Shown here: one piece after another, positions 12,357-25,400 of the stretch | Layout of the letters: each line of letters starts with the position of its first letter | How positions within the stretch are numbered: the stretch's first letter is position 1 | Assembly: GCA_051453625.1 (NCBI GenBank) | Contig: JBOZIK010000001.1 | Location: 99,448,157-99,512,156 of the forward strand | DNA length: 64,000 bases | Direction: 5' to 3' | From: Welwitschia mirabilis | Lineage: Eukaryota; Gnetophyta; Gnetopsida; Welwitschiales | The notes under the pieces: generated by a model | The model's database searches: none | The model's input: the letters and a program-made list of their open reading frames with translations, nothing else | Told to the model about the DNA's origin: nothing | Position numbers and translations under genes: made by a program

Positions 12357-13485
12357 ATTCTTCATTTTATTAGTTAAAACTTATTGTACTATAATTATTA
12401 TTTTAAATTATTTTTTCTTATAAAAACTATAATTAATAATATTATTTTTGTAGTTTATTCTTATTATTTAATGACATTCTTTAGTGGCTAAATTAGTAGT
12501 TATATAAATATTATTTTATTTTAATAACTATTGCATTTAATGTACCATGATTACTATTTTTTTATTTTCTTATTTTCTTATTTTTGATAAAAAATATTCT
12601 TATAATGGTTATAATTATTAGGATGCATTATATTGGATTATTTTAATATTTTATTTTAGTAGTACATGCTAAAGTAACACCTGTAATCATGACACTACAC
12701 TTTATTTTACTAGTGGTTAATATGTACTCATTATGGGAATTGGTTTTTGTAAGCATTATTTAGTTATTTATTATTATAAATGAAAATGGAATTACTGGTT
12801 AGATAAGGTAATGGTTAGGGGTTATGAAATCCTTATCATCTTCTTTTTTGAGAAAGTATCTCTTTGTATCCTCGTGTCTTTTCATATTCATACATCCTCT
12901 TGCTATAAATAGGACTTTCTTCTCCCTTTATTTGCAAATTTTTGAGAAATCTTTTATTATTGGATCTTAGTGATTTCAAAACTTAGAGCTTAAAAAGCAT
13001 TGAAGTATTTAAATCCTTCAAAGGTCTTGAAATCTCTANNNNNNNNNNCCAATTCAAGTATGAAACTAAAATACATTCTTTAGATTCTGGAATTTTTTAT
13101 TGTTCTTATTTTGTACCTTTAAATGGTTCTATTTAATTCTTAAATCTTATATGATCTTATTCAATTCTTGCATCTTTATATGGTCCTTTATTTTCATGTC
13201 TTGTATGGTTGTAGGATAATTTCTATTTCTTTTATAGTTCCAAGATTATTCTTACAACTTCTTTTTATTAATTGTTTTTGATCAAGTCTCGTAATTTAGC
13301 TCTTGATAAGAATCTTGAGATTATTGTGTAATTAACCATTAACGTATATGTGATATGTTGAATTATGAAATTAAAACTAGTCAAAGTAACCAGTTGTTCA
13401 AACTTCAGTGAGCAATACTCTCTGATGTAAGTCCCGAGGCCATGGATTGAACTTCTAAAAAGAAAAGGAAAACCATTTCATTACT
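12357..13485 (+). other. AT-rich region with TATA box, possible LTR remnant
   Basis: Very AT-rich sequence with no coding signal. A strong TATA box (CTATAAATA, 12903-12911) lies downstream of mixed sequence and upstream of CT-rich text, the usual layout of a plant LTR or promoter, but no second copy or terminal motifs were found. A 10-N gap sits at 13039-13048. Confidence 0.3.
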
Positions 13486-13555
13486 TCTAGTTATGTGTAA
13501 CTAAATTACTAGAAATTTTTTTGGAATAATAATAAAGAAAATAATATGAAAATAA

Positions 13556-13712
13556 GGTCTTGATCACACCTTGTATTATTTTGGTAATGCATTCTTGAAT
13601 TATTTTGACTGTACATTCTTGACCACATCTTAAATTATTTTGGCAGTGCATTCTTGGATTATTTTGACTATGCATTCTTGGATTATTCTCATTGTACATT
13701 CTTGGATATTTT
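13556..13712. repeat. 24-bp minisatellite, about six imperfect units
   Basis: The unit TGCATTCTTGGATTATTTTGACTA repeats with small changes (TGCATTCTTGAATTATTTTG, TACATTCTTGAC...). One unit carries an insertion. Because 24 is divisible by three, the minus strand shows a chance peptide repeat (NNPRMHSQ-like). There is no evidence that this is a gene. Confidence 0.8.
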
Positions 13713-14039
13713 TATAATTCCTTACCTTGTACTTGGGAATTCCATACCTATCTATTCCTTACTGTGAATCATATTGGAAACTATGAAGGTTATAATTCTC
13801 AGATCATATTTGCATGTATAGGAACAACCATAAAAGATGATGTAGAAATAGCTAACGGTTGAATAGAACTAGGTGTCATCTACATGTTTTCATATTTTGT
13901 TGCATGAATAATAATTAAAGGATCATGTGTATTCTAAAGACTTGTGCATGTTTGTTGACAGTTTATCCTATCAAACATCTCATTTACTTTTGTAATTTAA
14001 TGTTAACCTTCTCTATTATGGTCAATAAGGAGAGATATG

Positions 14040-15425
14040 GTTACTTGTAGGATAGCAGTAACGTACATCAAGGTGATTTCCTCTCCCCTAGTCCTTTTGT
14101 TTTTCTGATGGATTTCTTAGCTAGACTCTTCATTCCAAATCAAAATTAGATTTCTGCCATATAATTAACCCCTTGTCATTCTATTTTCCAATTGGCAAGT
14201 AAAACTCTTTTATGTTTAAACTCTAGTCTTCTTATGATAAGGCAAGTTCATAACCTCTTAAATGAACTTCACAAATTCTTATATCTTACCATAAATTAGT
14301 ACAAATCAAATCTTTTCCTCATCAACACTCCTTAATAAAGTCAGATAGATATCTTAAAGGTTTTTTAATGTTTGCAAGTAGCATTTCCTAATACTTATCT
14401 TGGTCTTTCTTTTAATTTTGATTAGATTACTGATAACATTTGGCCTTCCTTGGTAAGGAAAATTGAAACCTTATTAACCAAATGAAATAACAAATTCATA
14501 TCAAGTGTAGGAATTTTTTTCCTTATCAAATCTTATCTGGTAAGCACGACTGTTTATCCCACGAGCTACTTTTCTATATCTAATAAGTATACTAACTTAA
14601 TAGATAATATTATTAGAGATTTTATTTGGTAGGGTGACAAATCCTACAAAAGGTTAAATTTTATTAACTATGAGAAAATAGTCATGTCTAAAAAATCAAG
14701 TGATCTTTATAGTAGAAAAAACATAAGCAAAAGCACTCCTGTATAGATTCCTATCTGACAATAGCATTCTTTGGGTGAAATTATTTAATATGAAGATAAA
14801 GAAAAACATTCTACTTTTTGGAAACATATGATTCACTCCACAAGAGAGGTTTGAACATAGGTCTTTGAAAATAAAACTGTTCCTATTCAAAATGGCAAAA
14901 CAAGCATTTCAGCAATCTATTATAACTTATTTAAATATTATAACAAATGGAAAAAATTATGGAAACTAAGTATCTAGACAAAATTAAGATGTCTTAATGG
15001 TATATGTTAAACGAATGTATTCCCATAGCAAAAAATCACATCCAAAGCAACTTAAGAGTCAAACAAGATTGTCCAATGTACCATGAAGAAAATGAATCCC
15101 AAGACCATCTCTTTATTCAATATTCTACTACAAAAGATCTCTAGAGAGGCTTAAACATACCTTCCCCTTCTCACATTATTTTGAATACTTTTGATTCTTT
15201 TATGGAAAATGTCTTCATGATTATTTTTGCTTGGCTTTTATGAAAGCATAGATGCAATATTATCTTTTAGAAAGGAGAATTATCCCTTTCAAAGTTGAAA
15301 TCTAAAATTATTAGACAGATTGAATAATTGGATTAAATCTAGGTCTATAAAAAATGTGGTAGTTCAAATCCTATAAATAGAATCATATCCATTTTATAGA
15401 AATATAGACAACAAAGAGGATTTAA
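14040..15425 (+). pseudogene. Decayed LINE reverse transcriptase, C-terminal part
   Basis: The order fits the 3' half of a plant L1-like pol. VHQGDFLSPSPFVFLMDFLARL (14064-14128) matches the G(V/I)RQGDPLSP.LF...MD.LSRL block. A NTYLGL segment lies near 14391 and a thumb region FISSVG..FLIKSYLVSTTVYP near 14490-14560. NKYTNLIDNIIRDFIW (14584-14630) matches ID...R.FIW, and KWKKLWKL lies near 14948. ENESQDHLFIQYSTTKDLW (15089-15145) matches the zf-RVT segment ...E...HLF..C....LW. Stops and frameshifts are plentiful. The 5' part (endonuclease, RT fingers) is not visible upstream. Confidence 0.75.
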
Positions 15426-15499
15426 ACCACATTAGAGTGGAGCATTTAAATTGTGCTTGAGTAGTTGTTGTGATTCAACACACCAAGAGACATGGAGAA

Positions 15500-16060
15500 A
15501 GTTCTGAGAACTGAACCTATTAAGCACAACATGTTATTTCATCGTGAGTAAACTTGGGAGGCCTTTCAAGTAATAAGATGGAATTCTTATGTGTTTATTC
15601 TTAGAAGGAATGATCTTCATCTCTCCAAATAGTTCTTCAAAACTTAGAATGGTAGATCTACTCCGATAGGTAAGACTACCATCTTTATTAATATTTCTTC
15701 CATTAGTAATGTCATTCACATAGGTCCTCTAGGGATAGAGCTAGAAGAGGTGGTCCTAAAGCTTCCATAATTCCTCATTTTAAGTAGTTTATTAGGAAAA
15801 CTCTATGGAAAATAGGATGAAGTTATAGAAGAAAAGATCTCCCAAAGCCCCTTGATTCTTTGGTAATGTTAATCATGAAGTATTTCACTTTGGAAGGCCA
15901 TTTTAACAAGATAAATGAGCTTCACTTTCAATTTCTTACTACCATCATGGGGGAGTTCCTAATTATCTTCATTACTCTCTTCAAAGTTATAAGTTATGTC
16001 ATGAAGGGTTGATTTATTTGTTATATCAAAGGAAAATACAGATTGATGCAAGCATCTTAG
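15500..16060 (+). pseudogene. Unrecognised retroelement-like ORF remnant
   Basis: The + strand reads as an interrupted protein: IIPHFK.FIRKTLWKI, SYRRKDLPKPLDSL, MKYFTLEGHF, ELHFQFL, then in another frame YHHGG.PNYLHYSLQSYKLC and HEGLIYLLYQRK (about 15765-16035). By eye its ending resembles the end of the unknown ORF at 59.75-59.97 kb (LHFHFPFV.KEGRRVNIPFFFSKKL...GLVKKIIEF). That suggests the same element family, but I cannot name the domain. The minus-strand open frame 15534-15719 overlaps and is probably a shadow. Confidence 0.35.
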
Positions 16061-16799
16061 CTTGATAAGATATCCCAATGGAACCTATTCAAAAGCCATT
16101 ACTATGATAACCATTGAANNNNNNNNNNNNNNNNNNNNNNNNNNNNNNNNNNNNNNNNNNNNNNNNNNNNNNNNNNNNNNNNNNNNNNNNNNNNNNNNNN
16201 NNNNNNNNNNNNNNNNNNNNNNNNNNNNNNNNNNNNNNNNNNNNNNNNNNNNNNNNNNNNNNNNNNNNNNNNNNNNNNNNNNNNNNNNNNNNNNNNNNNN
16301 NNNNNNNNNNNNNNNNNNNNNNNNNNNNNNNNNNNNNNNNNNNNNNNNNNNNNNNNNNNNNNNNNNNNNNNNNNNNNNNNNNNNNNNNNNNNNNNNNNNN
16401 NNNNNNNNNNNNNNNNNNNNNNNNNNNNNNNNNNNNNNNNNNNNNNNNNNNNNNNNNNNNNNNNNNNNNNNNNNNNNNNNNNNNNNNNNNNNNNNNNNNN
16501 NNNNNNNNNNNNNNNNNNNNNNNNNNNNNNNNNNNNNNNNNNNNNNNNNNNNNNNNNNNNNNNNNNNNNNNNNNNNNNNNNNNNNNNNNNNNNNNNNNNN
16601 NNNNNNNNNNNNNNNNNNNNNNNNNNNNNNNNNNNNNNNNNNNNNNNNNNNNNNNNNNNNNNNNNNNNNNNNNNNNNNNNNNNNNNNNNNNNNNNNNNNN
16701 NNNNNNNNNNNNNNNNNACAGATTGATGCAAGCATCTTAGCTTGATAAGATATCCCAAGGGAACCTATTCAAAAGCCATTACTATGATAACCATTGAAA
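16037..16799. repeat. 80-bp duplicate flanks around an N gap (probable assembly artefact)
   Basis: About 80 bp (ACAGATTGATGCAAGCATCT... to ...AACCATTGAA) occurs at 16038-16119 and again at 16718-16799, with one visible mismatch, directly on either side of the N run 16120-16717. As with the 301-400 gap, this is most simply an unmerged overlap. All long open frames running through the N run are artefacts. Confidence 0.75.
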
Positions 16800-18140
16800 T
16801 ACACAAAATGTGATGAGAAGCATGGTCTTTTCACACGTCTTGAATACACTGACAATGTGCCAAAAATAAAATAGATAAAACAAGAGCATTAGGAAGAAGA
16901 AGTTGTAAAGGAGAAGGAATAGCAAGAAGAAGAAAGTGTTGAAGAAGAGGAAGCTGATCCCATTGGTATGAGCAATTATACTCCTAATGAATATTATCTT
17001 CTTATAAATCCCTTTGGGTGTGCTAGATTCGAGCCTATATCTAATTGAAATTGAAAACCAATTTAACAAAATTATATGATGGTGTTTGAGGGTTTGAATG
17101 CTAGAGAGATTCTACTATACTCGGAAATCTAGCTCCTAAGCTATGTTGTAGTTTTTCCTATTTTTAAGTTAATATAATCTATTTACCATTTCTTAAAAAA
17201 AAATGCATTCCAAATATGATTGTATTAGTTTTAGTATTCCTCCAGGGGGTATCTCTTATCTTCCTTTAATAGGCTTTAACTATTCATATCAATTTAGCAT
17301 GACTTAGATCTCTGTAGTGCTAACTTAAACTGGGAAGATATAAATCTAACACCATTATACTGTGTCTTGTATTTGATCTTTGAATATAACCTTATACCCC
17401 TCAATGAACACAAGGACGATGTTATACTCTATAGGATCAGGTTTCTACACTAGCTTTATTCTCAATAAAATGTAGATGCATTACTTTTCATTTTGAAATT
17501 TCTTGTACATACAATTTATTATGAGAATAAGACTCTTCATTATGAAGGCCTGATTATGGGATTATGTCATCACATCCCTATAATATAGCATAATTTCATC
17601 ACCTTCAAGCCTTTATAGCCTCTAAACCACTTAGTATTGGCACACATCTACCTCTTTAAGATAAGTTCTACTCAGAGACCTTCTCATGGTAAAGGCACAG
17701 AGTTCTCTCATGCATATTCTTTAGTCTTTCACTCTTAGACTACTTGCTTTAGGGATCCTATAGATCCTATGGTGTATCTTCTTACTTTAATTCATACCAA
17801 GATGTATGAGAAATAAGAATATCAATAATGAATGCTTTATCTTCTTGACAAGATGAGGAGAACACATCACATTCTAGAGTCAGATCACATTTCTTCATCT
17901 TCTAAGTCTTACTCTTCCATGCCATCTTCTACTCCTTCACTAAACTATCTAAGATTAGAGGAATAAGAGGAGGAAGAGAAGGATGAACCAGTGAAGGATG
18001 AGGTAGAGAAGATACTAGAGGGAGAAAATATAGAGGACGAATCTGCAAAGGCATCAAAAGATGAGGTGTTAAAAGAGAAAAAGAAATCAGAGAAGGAAAA
18101 ACAATCAAAGACGAAGGAGGAGGATACATCATAGAATGCA
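16800..18140 (+). pseudogene. Decayed charged ORF remnants, retroelement-like
   Basis: Two charged stretches on + stand out. At about 16870-16990 the translation is rich in Glu/Lys and ends ADPIGMSNYTPNEYYLL. At 17955-18135 an uninterrupted 60-residue Lys/Glu-rich segment (KDEPVKDEVEKILEGEN then KASKDEVLKEKKKSEKEKQ) ends at a TAG. The text between is poorly readable. It could be the continuation of the unknown ORF at 15.5 kb. No family recognised; the composition alone would also fit a disordered tail. A minus-strand frame at 17929-18141 is a shadow. Confidence 0.3.
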
Positions 18141-18144
18141 CCTA

Positions 18145-19025
18145 CATTACCACCGAGGTAGATAGAGGTTCCACTAGAGTTATCTTGATCTTTTTCTCTT
18201 TAGGATGCATCTTCTTTGTGATGAAGACTTCATGCATCATTCTAGTATATGCATCTCATGTTCAGATCCAGTGGTTTCTTCACTCCTTGGAGGTCAAATT
18301 ATTTGATGTCTACTTCATCTTCCACTATATTGTTTGCATAACACTCACCCATAAAATCATCTTAAGGCATCATTAGTCATGATTCTTACCATCACATTTC
18401 ATCCATGAGTGATTTTGACTAGAGTTTTTACTTCTACTCTTTATTATCAATTACATATTTTCTTTCCTTCTATTTCTATTTCGTAGCTCCCTTGTTATTG
18501 ATGATAAAGGGGAAGACAAACTAGATAGTTAGTTATTATTCCAAAATAGCATGTCTTAAAATAGTATCTTGTATTACAAGCTTATTATAATTTACTCTTT
18601 GTGTGACTATTTTAATTATGATGACATATTTCCATTTTATGATAGAATAAAAATTATTATAGCACATAATTAATAATAATATTAGTATACCACAAAGGTA
18701 ATATTTTATTGTGCCTTGTGCCTTTTTAACCCTAGTATTTTACAAACATATTCCATTGGAATTTAGCATATATCTAGGAGGAGAATCCACTTAGTGGGGT
18801 GTACCAACCCAGGAAGATCAAACAATCTTTTCATTTGCTCATTAATGATAAAGATGAAGATCGTTGCACCTCTCGATTGTCTCTTGATGACACACAAAAT
18901 ACTATCCCATATTCTAATGAAATGAATGTTGTTTATAGGTCAATACTGGATATCATAAGAGTGAATCTAGATCATGATATTAAGCACAAGGAAGTCATAA
19001 TGAAACTAATTTAAACATCAAAAAA
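18145..19025. other. No recognisable gene
   Basis: AT-rich sequence. A 71-residue open frame at 18799-19014 on + (contains DKDEDRCTSRLSLDD) has coding-like composition but matches no family I know and has no supporting signals. Confidence 0.4.
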
Positions 19026-19029
19026 ATCT

Positions 19030-19960
19030 AGACCTAGAAGATAACTAAGCTGATGCTACATGTTTGGGTGGTTTACTGGCATTCTCGAGGGCTTCGCCCA
19101 CATGTTAACAAGTAAACTTGCGAAGTTCAATAAGGGGTCAACTAGCATTCCCAAGGAGGTTGATCAATCTTTCCAAATGGGTTAACTACCTATGAATGAA
19201 ATGTAAACATGATACATGTAGTCGAACAGCTCTAGACTCAAGGTTAATCACCCAGCTTAGCACACTTCACCAAAGGCCAACATTAGGAAAGGGGTTAACC
19301 ATAACATCGAAGGGATCGACCATCAAGCTAATGGATAATAGAAATATAATAGTTATGAACTATTAGAAATCATTATAACTTCATCTAAGGAAGTCAACAT
19401 CTATTTTCAAGAGCTTCAATAGTCATATATTTGTTCTTTGTACCCTACAATAGCTATAAACATTCTAGTATAAATAATTGGATTGTTTTAGGGATTCATA
19501 CCTTCTTATAAAATTAACTTTGTATTTTAGTTGTCATCATACTCTTTCTCAATCATACTTTATTCTTTTACGTATTTATTATACTAAAGTATGAAAACAA
19601 TTAAGGAATTGGATTGTACTTGAGGTTGAGAATTACCGAAAAAAATCCTATTTGTACTAGTTGAGGATAACTATAATGTCTTGTTAATGTGTAGTTGAAG
19701 TTTGCAATAGCAATAAAGCAAAACAAGCTATTTTCTATATCTTATGCTTATTTATTTATATCATTTATTCTATTTCATGAGCATGAATTATTATGTCATT
19801 AGTTAATTATATGACTTTCTATCATAGTCCAATAGGGACTAGAACTTAGGTGATTGATTGATAGTTTAAATTATGCAAACTTAGTGTTAAGTTATCAAAT
19901 TGTAAAAACTACCTTAGGTATCCTATTCACCACTCCCTTTTAGGATAGTTAATCCAAACA
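19030..19960 (+). mobile_element. Possible Copia-type LTR remnant
   Basis: Less AT-rich than its surroundings. It has a TATA-like AGTATAAATAAT near 19479, and near 19920 the text TCCTATTCACCACTCCC, similar to the CCTATTCACCCCCTCTAGG ending of Copia LTRs seen at 50.2 and 51.5 kb in this window. Termini and a partner copy were not found, so this is tentative. Confidence 0.3.
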
Positions 19961-22900
19961 AAGGTAACTATTTATTTTCTTTATCTAGTAAATACTAAAA
20001 TAAATTTATAGGAAGATTTATCCAATTAAAATTAATTTATTACATATATATTAATATATATAGTTTTTTTAAATTTAATTTTAGTTTTACTTTAATTTCA
20101 AGTAAAGTTCTCCCTAAAGTTATACCTTCAATCACTAAATTTCTCAAAAAAGTTATATCTTCAATCTTACTCTACTTTGTTCTCATGCACCTTACCTTTT
20201 TGATGAATTATTTAATAGTTATTGAATCATTTTTATAAGCTTCTCTAAGACTTCTAATAGTATCCTCTAAAATTAAAGGAAAACATTACAATTCATGTTA
20301 GGATATATGTGTGGTATTAAATTGTCTATGGTATGAAGCTCTAAGATCTTCCTTTTTTAAACCTCTATGTCCTTGATTAAAACATCACAAACAAATGTAA
20401 ACTAAAAGAGTGATAAAAATATTCATGAGTTTTTTCCTACTTGTGTTCTACATTTTACGGTAGCATTTTATATTTTTAGTATCATCAAAAACTTTAATAA
20501 TATTATCTTCTACTTTCTTATGTTTATCATTAGATAATTGAGTTTTAACCAAAGATAAATCTTAGAGTTATTTATATAAATATTTTTGGTATTTGGTATA
20601 TCTTATGAAATTTTTGTTTAATATATTTTATTTCCACATATCCTAGATTCTTTATTTTATCTCTTTTTTAAGCTATGAGATCAAACATCTTCTCAATGAT
20701 TTTCTATTACAATACTATAGTTGATACATAAGTTATTTCCTCTTTAAGTTTAAAAATATAACTTTGAAGATATAAGAGTTTATAAAAACTATCTATATTT
20801 CCTTCTAATATGTATAAGAACACATCCCTAATTTTATGTTGAAATGGTGAATTTTCCTAATCATTTATTCAGATCATCTAACTTAACATGAATTTCTCAG
20901 CTCAATCTCATAACTATTTATTCATAACTCTTACTATAAAGTAATTTTTTAATGATGTTATAATTTAATCTTTTGATGAATAAAATATGGGACCAGAAAA
21001 CAATGGTTTGATAGATTACTTTCTAAGGTAGACAAATTTTCTCATTCATTTTTCTTTGTTAGACCTTTGGAGGTAAAAATAATTTTAATGTCTTCCACTC
21101 CGCGTTTATGAATTATTCTTGGGTATGTGATGAAGAACCTTATTCAATAATTTTCTGTTTTCATCTAGAATACCACTTTTAAAAACTAATTTTATCCATG
21201 TAACCTTATTTTATTGATTATTACTTACATATTTTATTTTACTCATTTTTTAAATGGTTTTTATGTGTAAAAGAGAATTTTGAATAAATTGATAATGAAA
21301 TATGATCTTAGAGCAAACATGTTATTCAAATAGACATGTTGCAAGTAGTGGGTATCACCTGGCACCACACCATATTCATTATCTTTTAGTACATCATAAA
21401 TATTCTTTTATGTTAAGATGATAGCTGCATTGATCATTTGTTTCATCTATTTAAATTATGTTTCTTATCCTTAGTAAATAGTTTTGATTTCACAAAGACT
21501 AATTTATGAATCTTGATAAAAAGTGATATTCTTATGGTAACCACTCCTATATGTTGAGATAAATTCTTTTTAAATCTTTTTCTACTAAATTTTCTATTCA
21601 TGATACTATACCCAAGATTACTTAATCTATTTTAATAGGTTTTTAATCCTAGGTTGATTATTATAACTCATAAGAGTCTTATTACCATATTATCTCACAA
21701 TCTTATCATATAAATCTCTTCTAAGTTTTTTTTTCCTTCTTTCTTTATTTTCCACATTTTTTTTAAAGTTTAGCATGGTGAACTATTTTAGATTCATGTA
21801 TAAAGTATGCTCACCCATTTTTGTGGAATTTAATTTTGCTAGCCTTCCTTTAGTACCATGTTGAATCATTATGTTCCTAGTAAGCATTATGTTGTAAATA
21901 TGATGGATGGTAAAAATTTAGATTTACATGATATGTATCTAACTAATTCTAGTGACCTATCTTAGTTGTTGTGGATGAACACTATTAGTTATCAATACGT
22001 TTCCAAATTATCATCAAGATTTAATCTCATGTTTAAGAGATATTATGATCATGATTATAATATTTATAAGAGGTTTTAAATTATGTATCTCCTAAAGGTA
22101 TTTCTTACATTAGTATATATGTAGGATTTTTTAGGTTTTTCATGATATGTAAACCTAAGTTCATATTGACTATTATTATAATAGTTATTAGGTTACTTCT
22201 CATAGAGACTTATATTCACTATTTATTTAAATTTTATTCTAGTCATTATTCATAAAATTTATCAATTATATAAGATGCATGCTTTTGTTATGTTTATAGG
22301 ATTCCTTAACATGTCCTTTTAGTATATGTCATATCTATTGATATATTATTGAGTAGGGGCTCTTAAATGCAAACTAAAACTATTTTTTTTAATTATTCTG
22401 TAAGATCCTAATGATTTATTAGACAAACGAAATGTATATGACATGATCCTTCAAGATGGATAAAACTTGAAATGATTCAACTGAATTATGAGCTTTTATG
22501 TTTTATTTCTTTTATATGTTATGTATTAGAGGACATTTATAAGAGGCATAACATTCATCCTCAATAACCTTCCAATCACAAAGTTGATATGTTTTCTCCT
22601 TTCAAGGGATTTAAAACTATCTACCTTTTTAAATCTTGAAATAATGAGATCCCATTCTTATACTATTAGGCTAAATCCCTAGACGAATAGAAATAGTAGG
22701 AATTTAATAAATGTATTTGTAGTAATGCCACTAATATTATTTAAACCAAATTGTTTTTTATTAATGTTTTTTAAAAAATTTTAAAGTGATTTTCTTAATA
22801 ATTATTTAAATTTATATGGGATCATAGTAAAAATTTTGTTCTTGAATATTCCATTTTTTAAGTTAAATATTTGCTTCATAGAACCATCATTTTCCTTGAG

Positions 22901-24600
22901 TCACATGAAATAACCTTTTAGAAAATCCATCAATATTGGAATCTAAAAGATTATGAACATAAGTTAAACTTAGAAATAGTTTCTAACTCTAAAGGAATCA
23001 ATTTAATTTTAACTTTAAAAATCATGATATCATACTACACTTTGAAAGTTTTATATTTTCTTCTAATGTTTATAATCTAGTTTTCTATATTACAAAATCA
23101 TAAAGAACTTTTATTGAATAATAGCTTAAAAAATTACAAATGTCCCAATACAAAATTTCCTCTTTTTCAAATTTGTGCTTCAAGAAAGATAAGCTTGAGT
23201 GATGCAATTATCCTATCTATAATTATTATAGCATTCTGATCCTAACCATTTATATAAGAAAATAATTCCAACCTATTCATTACCTATTGAAAATAAAAAT
23301 TAATATCACATGTGATCAAAAACATAATTTTGGTTTTTTAAACATTAAAATTTATTCCAAATTAATAGTAAAATTTGCCCAAAACATGCAACATATGTTA
23401 TAAACGTTGCTTTATTTGAATGCAACATATTTTCAAAGACCTAGAAGTTCATTAGAAACTTTCCTATTCATACAGAATGATTAGGTTATATTTCATTTAT
23501 TTAGGCCTTTAATTCATTAGTCTATATCCTGAAAGTATAAGGAAGAGAGGATAATATTTCTCAATACTAATAAAACAAAAAATACTAGACTTTACTAGGA
23601 AACACTGTCTTTGAGAATGATACAAACTTCTTTGGAAAATTTATAAATTATAGACGATAAAGTTTATGATATTTCAATATTGCATAATTGTTATTAAAGT
23701 TTATTTTTGATGATCAAATAATATTTCACAAAATAAATAAATGTTTTCTTATTTAGACATTTATAATTATTAGTAATATTACCCAAGGTCATAAGATGAC
23801 CTAGTATAAAACGGTAATTCTAAGCGCCTATTGAGAAACTATTTGAAGCTTATTTTCTTCTATCAATTTATTGATCTTTATTTTATTTATAGTTTATAGC
23901 ATCTTTATAAAAATATTCCTAATTACATTTAGTTTATAATTTTTTAAAACTAAGTTATTTTCCTTCTTAAATAATAAAATAGCGTTGTTAATACATCAAT
24001 TTTTTAATCTAACCTAAGTTGTGACACATGATTAAGACTCCCTCCCTCCTCCTCCCCTCCTCCAAATAAGAGATCTACCCCACTTTAATGTTTCTTCATC
24101 CAAGCCTTTTAATGAACCACTATCTCTAAATATAGGAGTTGAATTCCTTCATAAAATCAATGGGATAATTTGCTATTAAAATTTTGAAAAATTTATGTTC
24201 AATTGTTATCATTAAATAAGTCTTCATTAAAAAACTAGGTATCTTGAAAATAAAATTTATATTCTATGTTTTATCTATTTTGAAGAAACTTCCAAAAAAT
24301 TCTTAGTTCTTTTTCAAGAATACGAGTTATTTTTCTTTTAATGAATTACTTCTTATTGTTATGAGTCAATTCTTGTAACATTTGATTTTATTCTATTAAT
24401 TTTTTTAGTACTTGAGAGTCACCCTTGCTTTTCTTTATTCATCATTAAACTAGTATATTTTTTTGCATACTCTGAACCTTAGATACATGTTGATTAGTAA
24501 TTAATAAAATTTTCAAAGGATTTGTAAAAGGATCTCATCTCTTCCACTGTTTAAATAAAAAAATCTTGCTTTAATTTTTTCACTATTCTATTTGAAAATT
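19961..24600 (-). mobile_element. AT-rich stretch, probably the decayed RT part of a minus-strand LINE
   Basis: This 4.6-kb block shows no readable gene. Just below the endonuclease remnant, the minus strand at about 24240-24600 reads like an endonuclease-RT linker (VSKVQSMQKN, KELRIFWKFLQN), and the position predicts RT further left. I could not read convincing RT motifs, and no FADD-like box was found. A polypyrimidine stretch (CTCCCTCCCTCCTCCTCCCC) lies at about 24032-24062. Confidence 0.3.
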
Positions 24601-24611
24601 ACTTTTTGTTG

Positions 24612-25400
24612 CTAATAGGAATGAAAATATATTGAAATGATAAAACTAAGAGATTGACGAAAAGATTTGATTAAATTTGTAGCTACTTTAAAATGTTGAA
24701 TGCTTGTAAGACTTACTAGATTAGTAACTAAAAAAAAATCTATAATCGAAGATCCTTGAGGAGCTATGAAAATAAAATCATTAGAGTTATAAAACTTTTT
24801 CATTCTATTTAAAAAAAAAGATCTAATTCTTATATCCATTCTAGTAATTATTTTTCTCTGCAATCTAAGACTTATCTTAAGAGGATCTATACCATTTAAT
24901 ATTTCTTTACAATCTGTAAAAACTTGAATCTCAATTAAGAGTTTAGACCTTTTTAGAACTAACTTTATCATTGAAGTGTTCACAACTAAATATTTTCATA
25001 GTTGAAGAGAAATTAGTAATTTTTTACTTAGCTATTGAAATGAATAGTCTTACACAAGGCCTTCTTTATTATATAGATTAGCTTCCTTAAGCATAATAAT
25101 GAAAACATAAATACAAAAAAAAATAATTTGTTGTGTGATTTTATACCAAATATATTAATTATTCTAATCTACCTTTTTTATTGATTTTTTTTGTCAAGTT
25201 ATTATAAATTAAAATAGACAAACCTTTAGAGGACATATCTCGTATTTCATTTTATTTATTAAGAAAAGAAGTAACATAAAAAATAGGAACTAATATATGT
25301 AAAGGTTTTTCCTCTACCTAAGTCTCTACAATGCCAAAGATATGAAACCTATTAAAGAAATCAATGCTATAAAAACTAAGAACTTTATTTTCTAGAAAAA
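24612..25400 (-). pseudogene. Decayed LINE endonuclease domain
   Basis: On the minus strand, pieces at about 25340-25200 read FHIFGIVET.VEEKPLHILV and SSKGLSILIYNNL. These match the AP-endonuclease-like order (..I.GL.ETWL.. then ..GG..I...) of non-LTR retrotransposons. The 123-residue open frame at 24983-24612 contains FIAPQGSSIIDFFLVTNLV, matching the late endonuclease block (G.S.IDY.L.S..L) just before the SDH motif. The SDH itself is not visible. The enzyme would nick target DNA to prime reverse transcription. It is dead here because of stops and frameshifts. Confidence 0.5.

Noticed and set aside
13487-13699. Minus-strand frame with an eight-residue Asn/Pro/Met/His repeat
   Set aside because: By-product of the 24-bp minisatellite, whose unit length is a multiple of three; no start or family support.
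13556-13712. CRISPR-like array
   Set aside because: Units are directly adjacent without unique spacers and the DNA is plant nuclear; it is a minisatellite.
16062-16758. Long open frames of about 210-230 codons
   Set aside because: They consist almost entirely of N translated as unknown residues across a gap; the same holds for frames at 6057, 27438-28022, 60142-60498 and 62851-63680.
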